64,000 nt of DNA, taken from contig NZ_FUWH01000001.1 in assembly GCF_900167075.1 (NCBI RefSeq), positions 186,001 through 250,000 of the forward strand. The letters run 5' to 3'. How positions within the stretch are numbered: the stretch's first letter is position 1; each line of letters starts with the position of its first letter. Origin of the DNA: Sediminibacterium ginsengisoli. Lineage in GTDB: Bacteria > Bacteroidota > Bacteroidia > Chitinophagales > Chitinophagaceae. The notes under the pieces are model-generated. The model ran no database searches and was not told the DNA's origin. It worked only from the letters and a program-made list of their open reading frames with translations. This document shows, piece after piece, positions 43,590 through 51,192 of the stretch. Position numbers and translations under genes: made by a program.

Positions 43590-45140
43590 ATGTCACTACC
43601 CAAGGAGCCGCGGCAGAAGATGATCAACATGATGTACCTGGTGCTTACCGCACTGCTGGCACTGAATGTATCGTCTGAAATCCTCAACGCGTTCAAAACA
43701 GTGGATCGCAGTTTGATGACAGCCAGCGAGATAGTAGAAAAAAAGAACACGGATATATTCAAATCATTCCAGAAAAAAATAGCCGACCCTAAAACACAGG
43801 CCAAAGCACAGGAATGGTTTCCGAAGGCTGAAAAAGCTAAAGTACTGGCTGACCAGGTATATGAATATATCAATCAGCTGAAAGCAGAATTAAAGAAAGA
43901 ATCAGGACTGAAAATTGAAAACGGCGTTGAAAATTACAAGGAAGATGATCTGGATGCACCAACACGTCTTCTCGTTTCTTCTCCGCCGAATGGCAAAGCA
44001 AAAGGCGCTGAACTGTTTGCAAAACTGCAAAACTTCAGGAACCAGTTGCTGGAAATAGATCCTGAGATAAAGTCCGAAATCGGGCCTAATCTGCCGCTTG
44101 ATCTGCGTGTACCGAAAACGAATAATGAAGCCGGTAAAGATGACTGGGCTTTCAATTATTTCCATATGACGCCTACGGTGGCGGCGATCACTATCCTGAG
44201 CAAGTTTCAGAACGATATCAAGAACAGCGAAGCCCAGGTAGTAGAGTTCTGCCATAAGAAAATAGGTGAAGTAGAGATCATTTACGATGAATTCCAGGCT
44301 TTTGCAGGAACCAACTCACAGTACCTCATGCCGGGCGAAGAGCTCGTGATCACTGCAGGTGTGGGCGCGTTCAGCAAAGCTGCAAAACCAAGTATCACGG
44401 TAGATGGCGCATCAGTTCCGCTGAAGGAAGATGGTGCAGCAGAGTATAAAACAACTGTGAACACATCAGGCGCAGGAACTAAAAAAGTAAGGATCTCTTA
44501 TATCAAGCCCGATGGAACAACAGCAACCGTTGAAAAAGAAGTGAAATATACCGTAGGTGTACCTGCCGGACTGGTGGTATCAACCGACAGAACAAGGGTA
44601 TTCTACCGTGGTATCGAAAACCCGCTCAGCGTAACCGGAGGCGGTGGCGATGAGAAGGTAAACGTGAGTGTGGAAGGACAGGGTGTGAACATGAGCAAAG
44701 CAGGTCCGGGTCAGTATGTTGTGGTACCTAACCAGCTGGGCAATGTAACGGTAGTAGCTTCAGATGGAAAGAAAACACAAAGGATCAATATACCTGTGAA
44801 AAAAATCCCGGATCCGATAGCACTGGTAGGCGGAAGCGCCGGAGGTACCATGAGCGCGAATGTGTTCCGTGTACAGAAAGGTGTGATCGCGGATCTGCGC
44901 GACTTCGTATTCGAAGGAATCCAGTTCAAGGTAGTTTCCTTCATGGTGATCTGCACCGGAAAAGGATTCGATGAGCCAGGCTACGAACAGAATACCGGCG
45001 CAACCTTCAGCGGAGAGACACTGAACCTGATCAAAAGGTGCCAGGCAGGAACTACGGTAACTGTAGGTGAGATCAAAGTAGCAGAACCGGGTGGCGGAAC
45101 CAGGAAGCTTGATCAGAATATAACATTCATCTTGCAATAA
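43590..45140 (+). CDS. gldM: GldM, type IX secretion motor shaft protein
   Basis: 516 aa. The N-terminal PKEPRQKMINMMYLVLTALLALNVSSEILNAF is the single inner-membrane helix with conserved Arg/Lys collar. A helical domain (~35-220) and several beta-sandwich domains (D2-D4) reaching through the periplasm follow. The C-terminal VQKGVIADLRDFVFEGIQFKVVSFMVIC is a standard GldM block. It transmits rotation from GldL to the GldK/N ring. The gene is 8 bp upstream of gldN. Confidence 0.95.
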   Translation: MSLPKEPRQKMINMMYLVLTALLALNVSSEILNAFKTVDRSLMTASEIVEKKNTDIFKSFQKKIADPKTQAKAQEWFPKAEKAKVLADQVYEYINQLKAELKKESGLKIENGVENYKEDDLDAPTRLLVSSPPNGKAKGAELFAKLQNFRNQLLEIDPEIKSEIGPNLPLDLRVPKTNNEAGKDDWAFNYFHMTPTVAAITILSKFQNDIKNSEAQVVEFCHKKIGEVEIIYDEFQAFAGTNSQYLMPGEELVITAGVGAFSKAAKPSITVDGASVPLKEDGAAEYKTTVNTSGAGTKKVRISYIKPDGTTATVEKEVKYTVGVPAGLVVSTDRTRVFYRGIENPLSVTGGGGDEKVNVSVEGQGVNMSKAGPGQYVVVPNQLGNVTVVASDGKKTQRINIPVKKIPDPIALVGGSAGGTMSANVFRVQKGVIADLRDFVFEGIQFKVVSFMVICTGKGFDEPGYEQNTGATFSGETLNLIKRCQAGTTVTVGEIKVAEPGGGTRKLDQNITFILQ

Positions 45141-45148
45141 GAAGAATT

Positions 45149-46216
45149 ATGAAAAAGACACCATTGTTTTTATTGTTGACTTCGTTGCTGATCGGTAGTG
45201 CGGCAATGGCGCAGTTCAACCTTCCTCCGAAGAAGGCTGCTGCAGATACGGGAAGGAACAAAACGACCAATCCTGCAACAACGGCACCTCCTACCATTAC
45301 CAATAAGGTAACGGGTCTGCCTCCGGCAGGCACTGGAAATGCCAATGCAGCAAACGCTCAGCCAACCAAAACAATTGATACAACAATGGTTGGTGGTTTT
45401 ATGGGCGAACCGTTGCCCAGGAGCCTGCGCAGCGGAACAGCAGTAGAACGTACCATTACAAGGGAGAAAAAACCATTGCCTTACGAGCACCTGCGCGAAG
45501 ACGACTGGCATTACAGTGAAATGATCTGGTCTGAGATCGATGCGCGTGAGAAAATGAACCAGGCTTTCATGTACCCGGGTAAAGACGACAATGGTGTGGA
45601 CCAAAGATTCTTTTCGATCCTTTTAAGTGCGATCAAGAACGACAGCGTTGTAGCTTTTTCTGCTGAAGGTGGTGATGACCAGTTCAGAACACCACTTGCT
45701 TATGCTGATATCAGTAAAATGCTGAAAGGAAGTCTGGATACACAGCTTGTACCGAACCCGAATAACCCGAATATCTTTGATACAGCGGTTATTTACGATA
45801 CCAAGTTTGCACCGAATCCGGATTCTATCTACACATTCCGCCTGAAACAGCAATGGATCTTCGATAAGGAAGCAAGCAGGATGTTCTGCCGTACCATCGG
45901 TATTGCACCTGTAGCCAAGATCGTTCTGAATGGGAAATCGGTAAGCAAAACGCTTTTCTGGGTATACTACCCGGATATCCGCCAGACGCTTACCAAGTTC
46001 CTGGTCTATAATCCCAAAAGTTTCGCCAGCCGGATGACGTGGGAGGATCTTTTTGAGAACCGTTATTATTCGAGTTATATCATTAAAACAAGCAATAATA
46101 ACCCGAACGACAAATTTCTGTCGGGCATGATCAAAGACCCGTTATTCAGGTTACTGGAAGGAGATAATATCAAGGAACGCCTGTTCAACTACGAGCAGGA
46201 CCTGTGGCAATATTAA
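45149..46216 (+). CDS. gldN: GldN, type IX secretion ring protein
   Basis: 355 aa with a signal peptide (MKKTPLFLLLTSLLIGSAAMAQ) and a Pro/Thr/Ala-rich linker (~25-75), then the conserved domain: REDDWHYSEMIWSEIDAREKMNQAF, WIFDKEASRMFCRTIGIAPVAKI, LFWVYYPDIRQTL and MTWEDLFENRYYSSYIIK. It partners GldK in the periplasmic ring. Last gene of the operon, followed 20 bp later by an intrinsic terminator. Confidence 0.96.
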   Translation: MKKTPLFLLLTSLLIGSAAMAQFNLPPKKAAADTGRNKTTNPATTAPPTITNKVTGLPPAGTGNANAANAQPTKTIDTTMVGGFMGEPLPRSLRSGTAVERTITREKKPLPYEHLREDDWHYSEMIWSEIDAREKMNQAFMYPGKDDNGVDQRFFSILLSAIKNDSVVAFSAEGGDDQFRTPLAYADISKMLKGSLDTQLVPNPNNPNIFDTAVIYDTKFAPNPDSIYTFRLKQQWIFDKEASRMFCRTIGIAPVAKIVLNGKSVSKTLFWVYYPDIRQTLTKFLVYNPKSFASRMTWEDLFENRYYSSYIIKTSNNNPNDKFLSGMIKDPLFRLLEGDNIKERLFNYEQDLWQY

Positions 46217-46236
46217 GATAATAACTAAACCAATTG

Positions 46237-46266
46237 AAAAGAGAGGCCCTGAAAGCCTCTCTTTTT
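46237..46266 (+). terminator. Rho-independent terminator of gldKLMN
   Basis: Stem GAGAGGC (46241-46247) with GCCTCTC (46255-46261), loop CCTGAAA, extended by four A-T pairs and ending in a run of five T's. It lies directly after gldN. Confidence 0.9.
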
Positions 46267-46370
46267 GCGTGTTTTACCGCTTATATTATAAAATTTTAAT
46301 CAGGGATTGTTGTTTGATTAAATACATTTCGTAACTTTACTCTGGTTTTTCATAGGATATTGGATTTTAA

Positions 46371-46405
46371 AAACGGGGCTGGATTTCTATCCTGGCCCCT
46401 TTTTA
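46371..46405. terminator. Bidirectional terminator between gldN and uvrC
   Basis: GGGGC (46376-46380) pairs with GCCCC (46396-46400), and GGAT with ATCC inside it. A T-run follows on the plus strand (46401-46405) and an A-run precedes it (46371-46374), so it can stop transcription from either side. It overlaps the uvrC stop codon region and probably also ends any short plus-strand RNA starting near 46347. Confidence 0.65.
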
Positions 46406-48223
46406 TTTGTCCTGATCCGCGCCTCCCTGGAAATGATTCCTGATAATCGCAGCTTTTGCTTTTCCTACCGCTTTCACCAGTTCTTCTTCCGGTAATGCTT
46501 TAACCGCTGCAACGGAACGATATGTTTTCAATAATTGTTCGGCCGTTTGTTTGCCGATGCCTTTTATCTGCTCCAGTTCATTTTTGAATGTACCCTTCGA
46601 TCGCTGGTTGCGGTGAAAAGTGATACCGAACCTGTGCACTTCATCCCGGATACGGCGAACGAGTTTAAGACTGTCGCTATTCCACGGAAGTTTAATAGAC
46701 GTGCTGTCCCCCGGGAAGAAAAGTTCTTCTTCATTTTTAGCAAGCCCTACAACAGTTACACTACCCACAAGGTTAAGTTCACGGATACTTTCCATAGCGG
46801 CGCCCAGCTGCCCTTTACCGCCGTCTATGATGATCAGCTGAGGCAAAGGCTCCTCTTCGGCAAGCAGGCGCCTGTAGCGTCTGTAAACCACTTCTTTCAT
46901 CGTTGCAAAATCGTTGATGCCCTCAACTGTCTTCACATTGTAATGCCGGTAATCTTTCTTGCTGGGCATCCCATCTCTGAAACAGACCATGGCCGATACC
47001 GGGAAAGCTCCCTGGAAATTGGAGTTATCGAAACATTCGATATGCACGGGTACTTCCTGCAACTGCAGGTAACGCTGCAATTCGTAAAGGACTTTCTTTT
47101 TTTCCGCATCGGTCTTCCCTTCGAGATGCAGGATCTTTTTCTTTTTCAGGTCTTCGCGGAAATACATCACATTCTTTACGGAAAGATCCAGCAGTTTCTT
47201 TTTATCGCCGCCTTTGGGTATGGTCACAGCCAGCTGATCGTCGATCACCTCAACCGGAAATGGAACAATAATTTCTTTTGCCTGGCTGTTGAATGTACCG
47301 CGGAGCTGCGTAACGGCAAAGGATAGTACTTCCTCTTCCGTTTCTTCCAGTTTTGTTTCGAGCAGTACGGTATGGGTCTGCACGATGGTGCCGTTCTGCA
47401 CCATCAGGTAGTTTACGTAAGCCTGGTCATCCTCTTTGGCAACGGAAAACACATCCATGCTGAGCAGGTGTTTGCTCACGATCACCGATTTCGCCTGATA
47501 ATTTTCAAGATGCTCTATTTTCTGCCGCAGCATTTCAGCTTTTTCGAACTGAAGCGATACAGCCAGTTCCTGCATTTCAGTTTTGAAATGACCGATCACC
47601 GAACCCAGGTTGCCTTTCAGGATATTTCTTACCTGCTGTAAACCTTCTGCATAATCTTCGGCCGATTGCAACCCTTCACAGGGGCCTTTACAATTACCGA
47701 GATGGTATTCCAGGCAAACCTTGAATTTCCCTTTGCGGATATTATGATCCGTGAGATTGAGTTTACAGGTTCTCAGGGGAACATATTGCCGGGTGAACTC
47801 CATCAGCTCACGTACTTTACCTGCAGATGTAAAAGGCCCCAGGTATTCCGAACCATCGTTTATTTTTTTACGTGTAAAGAATACGCGCGGAAATGGTTCT
47901 TTACGGATAACGATATAAGGATAGGTCTTATCGTCCTTAAGATTGATATTGTATTTCGGCTGGTATTCCTTGATCAGCGAATTCTCAAGCAGGAAAGCAT
48001 CGTGTTCGGAATCAACGATCGTAAAAGCAATACGATGGATCCTTTTAACGAGCTCATGTGTTTTATAAGTGGTGAACGTTTTCGAAAAATAAGAACCTAC
48101 ACGCTTCCGGAGGTTCTTCGCTTTGCCCACATACAATAAAATATCTGCGGCATCATAATATTTATAAATGCCCGGCTGCCCTGGTATGGTATGCGCTATC
48201 TGTTGAAACTGTTCTCCTGTCAT
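46403..48223 (-). CDS. uvrC: UvrC, excinuclease ABC subunit C
   Basis: 606 aa. N-terminal GIY-YIG nuclease (PGQPGIYKYYDAADILLYVGKAKNLRKRVGSYF), a UVR motif region near 200-235 (VIGHFKTEMQELAVSLQFEKAEMLRQKI), the RNase H-like C-terminal nuclease (HIECFDNSNFQGAFPVSAMVCFRDG; LIIIDGGKGQLGAA), and a terminal HhH pair (LEQIKGIGKQTAEQLL). It makes both incisions in nucleotide excision repair. No damage-box is evident upstream. Its domain set is complete. Confidence 0.96.
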   Translation of the reverse strand: MTGEQFQQIAHTIPGQPGIYKYYDAADILLYVGKAKNLRKRVGSYFSKTFTTYKTHELVKRIHRIAFTIVDSEHDAFLLENSLIKEYQPKYNINLKDDKTYPYIVIRKEPFPRVFFTRKKINDGSEYLGPFTSAGKVRELMEFTRQYVPLRTCKLNLTDHNIRKGKFKVCLEYHLGNCKGPCEGLQSAEDYAEGLQQVRNILKGNLGSVIGHFKTEMQELAVSLQFEKAEMLRQKIEHLENYQAKSVIVSKHLLSMDVFSVAKEDDQAYVNYLMVQNGTIVQTHTVLLETKLEETEEEVLSFAVTQLRGTFNSQAKEIIVPFPVEVIDDQLAVTIPKGGDKKKLLDLSVKNVMYFREDLKKKKILHLEGKTDAEKKKVLYELQRYLQLQEVPVHIECFDNSNFQGAFPVSAMVCFRDGMPSKKDYRHYNVKTVEGINDFATMKEVVYRRYRRLLAEEEPLPQLIIIDGGKGQLGAAMESIRELNLVGSVTVVGLAKNEEELFFPGDSTSIKLPWNSDSLKLVRRIRDEVHRFGITFHRNQRSKGTFKNELEQIKGIGKQTAEQLLKTYRSVAAVKALPEEELVKAVGKAKAAIIRNHFQGGADQDK

Positions 48224-48237
48224 GCTGCACTCACTTC

Positions 48238-48834
48238 CTATTGTGCGGAAGTATCGTTATTCCAGTTAATATAATTCAATTCGGTATGCGTATAAGTACC
48301 TGCAGTCATATAACGGTTTACCGTAAAACTACTGAAGGCTTTCCAGTTGGCCTGTTCGGTAACCAGCGTATCTCCCTTGCGGTAGTTACTGCGTATAAAT
48401 ACGCGCTTGACCTGGCTGCTTTCCTGGTCCAGCAGGATATCGATACTCCTGATCACCGCATCGGGGTTAATACTGGTATAGTTGATCGTATAACTTTTTG
48501 TAGTGAGATCCTGGAAAACGGTCTCCCTGTACAAAGGTCTTAACGCCGGTGTTGCGATATTCTTTTCAGTAAAAAAGTGCATCCATTCTTTCAGCTGTTC
48601 CTGGGTAAGTGTAACAGAATCTTTTTTTGTATCCACTTCACTGATCTTGTATACAGGTGTTTTCAGGGCCGATGCATATTGCAGCTGGCTATTAAAAAAG
48701 GTGGTCAGATCGTAGATACTGCTGGTATCCGTTCCGGGCTGGGAATCAGCTCCTGTTACCGCCTTGTTTTTATTCCTGCAGGCTGCAATGACCAGCAATG
48801 TGACGAAACACCATGCCATTTTTTTCATCTTCAA
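48238..48834 (-). CDS. Putative lipoprotein of unknown function
   Basis: 198 aa. MKMKKMAWCFVTLLVIAACRNKNK is a signal peptide with lipobox (IAAC). The mature part has a helix with TQEQLKEWMHFFTEKNIATPALRPLYRETVFQDL and several strand-like segments ending in TAGTYTHTELNYINWNNDTSAQ. I recognise no family. It lies downstream of the ECF sigma/barrel pair on the same strand, 69 bp after it, and 14 bp upstream of uvrC. Confidence 0.65.
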   Translation of the reverse strand: MKMKKMAWCFVTLLVIAACRNKNKAVTGADSQPGTDTSSIYDLTTFFNSQLQYASALKTPVYKISEVDTKKDSVTLTQEQLKEWMHFFTEKNIATPALRPLYRETVFQDLTTKSYTINYTSINPDAVIRSIDILLDQESSQVKRVFIRSNYRKGDTLVTEQANWKAFSSFTVNRYMTAGTYTHTELNYINWNNDTSAQ

Positions 48835-48903
48835 AAATATTCATTAACAGGCAATAAAATACTGTGCCGTGTAGTCAAATGAGGAGGAAAACGGGAAAAT
48901 AGT

Positions 48904-50361
48904 TTACCTGAACAACTGCTTGGTAAGGCCGATCCTCACACCATAATCGAGCAGGTATTCTTTGATAGGATAAGCATTGGAATAAGTAGGCAAATGCTGG
49001 TAGCGGATCTGTGGTCCGATCTGCCAGGTTGCTTTCCTGGTTTTGTAAGTCAGGTTGATACCTACACTGGTATTGATATTCCATTTACGCAGGAACTCGC
49101 CGCCATCGGCATAATGTTTCATGTCTGTAGAAAGCATGTAAACATGGTTGTTAAGCGTAAATGTTGGTTGTACGGAAGCTTCTGTATTAAGACCGATGTT
49201 TTTGCCCTGGATGATATCCCATTGCAGGCCAACCGGTACGGAAACCTGATACAGCTTGTTATCGAGCTGGGTGCTGCGGAAACCGGTATTATTGTTATAT
49301 GGCGACAGTAATGTAATATTCTCCACGCCCCTGTAATTGATCAGCGAAATGGTGGTAGGGTCGTTGGTGAGCGACTGGAATGTTTCGATATGATACTGGC
49401 GTATGTTAAGTTGTGCGCCGGTTTTCAACTTCAGCCTGTCGGAAATATTGTAAAGAACCGCAAAGCCGAGTTCAAGGCCGATTGCAGGTTTATGTCTTAC
49501 GATATTATTTACATCTGCGGAAAGGTTCTGGCTCGGAGGTGCGGTGGTAGACGTAACTGCGGGCTGAACCACTTCTTTCAGCTTTTCATTGGAGAGTCTC
49601 CTGTAGCTATGGGATGGTGTTACATAGAACTGTACACCGAATTTGTGACTTCTTGCTGTAATGGCAAGTTTAGGTGCAGCCGGTGTGTAGTTGAGACTTT
49701 TCAGGAGTTCGGAAGAGGGGCTGTTGATGCCGGATGGCGCAACAACCGGAAGCAGGCTGATGCTGGCCGCAACCGGTTGCATATCAGCCGCGAAACTGAT
49801 ATTTCCCGTATTGTTATTGCTGATAAAGCTATTGTTGAAAATAGCAGCGTAATGCTGGCTTTCAACCGGGATATAAGTATTTGCTGCCTGTTTCAAGGCC
49901 GTGTTTTTATTATCGGTTCTGCTTGAAACGGTCTCCTTTGCTTCTGTATTGATCGCAGCAGAAGCGAGCAGGTGCTGTTCATCGTCGGCCGTGATTACGG
50001 CAGGCCTGTTGTAATCGGCGAAAGTTTCGTTGGTAACTTTACCCGGAGTGCGGGTGCTGAAATAATCAGGATCGCTTTTCTTGCGTATAATAGTTGTACC
50101 CTGTGTTTTTATTTCACTCTTTGCGTTCATGGCAAGGGGGGCGGAGCCGGAAGGCTGGCCGGGCCTTACATTGAGCAAAGTGCTGACGGTAAGTGCTGTG
50201 ATGATAAAGAGAGAGATGAAACTGAGCGCGGGCCAGGATTTATGGCCATGTAAATCCGTTCTGATGCTCTTCCAGACCTTGTCTGAAGGATACATCCGGT
50301 GCTGTTTTACTTCATCCTGTAAAAACTGCTCGAATTCGTCATGGTACTGCTGGTTCTCCAT
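48904..50361 (-). CDS. Membrane-anchored outer-membrane-beta-barrel protein paired with an ECF sigma factor (candidate anti-sigma sensor)
   Basis: 485 aa. Residues 1-44 are a hydrophilic N-terminus (FEQFLQDEVKQHRMYPSDKVWKSI), 45-64 a single hydrophobic helix (LSFISLFIITALTVSTLL), ~65-237 a Ser/Thr/Asn-rich linker, and ~238-485 a porin-like beta-barrel (GVQFYVTPSHSYRR, GLELGFAVLYNISDRLKLKTGAQLN, a terminal YGVRIGLTKQLFR). There is no cleavable signal peptide. It starts 20 bp after the sigma gene. The layout suggests a cytoplasmic anti-sigma segment joined through both membranes to a barrel; this is inference from topology and position. Confidence 0.7.
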   Translation of the reverse strand: MENQQYHDEFEQFLQDEVKQHRMYPSDKVWKSIRTDLHGHKSWPALSFISLFIITALTVSTLLNVRPGQPSGSAPLAMNAKSEIKTQGTTIIRKKSDPDYFSTRTPGKVTNETFADYNRPAVITADDEQHLLASAAINTEAKETVSSRTDNKNTALKQAANTYIPVESQHYAAIFNNSFISNNNTGNISFAADMQPVAASISLLPVVAPSGINSPSSELLKSLNYTPAAPKLAITARSHKFGVQFYVTPSHSYRRLSNEKLKEVVQPAVTSTTAPPSQNLSADVNNIVRHKPAIGLELGFAVLYNISDRLKLKTGAQLNIRQYHIETFQSLTNDPTTISLINYRGVENITLLSPYNNNTGFRSTQLDNKLYQVSVPVGLQWDIIQGKNIGLNTEASVQPTFTLNNHVYMLSTDMKHYADGGEFLRKWNINTSVGINLTYKTRKATWQIGPQIRYQHLPTYSNAYPIKEYLLDYGVRIGLTKQLFR

Positions 50362-50381
50362 AGCGCAAACAAGAACTGCCG

Positions 50382-50963
50382 TTAAGGTTTTCTAAGAGCG
50401 GCGAGCCATTGAAAATCCTGTTTTGGTGTATCGATAATTTTCTTTTTGATCAATATTGTCTCCAGCATTGCTTTGGCACGTGTGTACTGGCTGCGGCTGG
50501 TACTTTCTTCTATATCAAGCATCAATCCTATTTCCCTGTGGCTGTAACCTTCCAGGGCATACAGGTTCAATACGGTTTTATATCCTACAGGTAACAGCCG
50601 GATGCACTCAGTGATCTGCCTGGCCTGCATGATAGAGGGAACCGTTTCTTCTTTCACCTGGAGGGTACTGGCATGGTCAAGATCCACACTGTCGCTGAAC
50701 TTTTTGTACTTCTTCAAAAAGTTGATGCAGGTGTGTACAATGATCCGCCTGATCCAGCCTTCGAATGCGCCCTTGTTCTGGAAAGTGTGTACCTGGGTAA
50801 ACACTTTGATGAACCCTTCCTGCAACATGTCTTCCGCATCTTCGCGGCTCTGTGCAAAACGGTAGCACACACTCAGCATCTTGGGGCTGTAGCGGTTGTA
50901 CAACTCGCGCTGTGCTGCTGCATCATTATGGATGCAGCCTGCAATGATCGCCTGTTCCGTCAT
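50382..50963 (-). CDS. ECF RNA polymerase sigma factor
   Basis: 193 aa. Region 2: YNRYSPKMLSVCYRFAQSREDAEDMLQEGFIKVF and FEGWIRRIIVHTCINFLKKYKK. Region 4: LPVGYKTVLNLYALEGYSHREIGLMLDIEESTSRSQYTRAKAMLETIL. It is a complete sigma-70-like ECF factor of the kind abundant in Bacteroidota. It is followed closely by the membrane-anchored barrel protein, its likely regulator. The large gap upstream (to 51192) presumably carries divergent promoters for it and the TonB receptor. Confidence 0.93.
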   Translation of the reverse strand: MTEQAIIAGCIHNDAAAQRELYNRYSPKMLSVCYRFAQSREDAEDMLQEGFIKVFTQVHTFQNKGAFEGWIRRIIVHTCINFLKKYKKFSDSVDLDHASTLQVKEETVPSIMQARQITECIRLLPVGYKTVLNLYALEGYSHREIGLMLDIEESTSRSQYTRAKAMLETILIKKKIIDTPKQDFQWLAALRKP

Positions 50964-51160
50964 GAGGGATTAAAATGATTCCCATAAATATAGACATTAT
51001 TTTATTGATTATGCTGCATTTCCAACCGCCCCGGAACCTCCGCACAAAGAAATAATAATACGCTTACCCCGTTTTGGCCGGTTTGCCACCATTCTCCGCC
51101 GGTTCATCCATTTACCGGAAAATATTTTTTGCAACAATGATGTATTTTGTCTTTTTTGTT

Positions 51161-51174
51161 TACGTTTGCAACGT
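51161..51174 (+). promoter_or_regulatory. Promoter -7 element overlapping a dyad, upstream of a TonB receptor
   Basis: TACGTTTG (51161-51168) matches TAnnTTTG exactly. It overlaps the dyad ACGTT-TGC-AACGT (51162-51174), so a repressor such as a Fur-family protein could occlude it. The start codon follows at 51193. The -33 element is not clear. The rest of the 229-bp gap shows no other feature I can support. Confidence 0.4.
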
Positions 51175-51192
51175 TGTATCAAAAAATACCCA

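Noticed and set aside
46535..47326. A 263-codon plus-strand open frame inside uvrC
   Set aside because: It is fully antisense to the catalytic C-terminal half of UvrC, with no domain, signal or promoter of its own.
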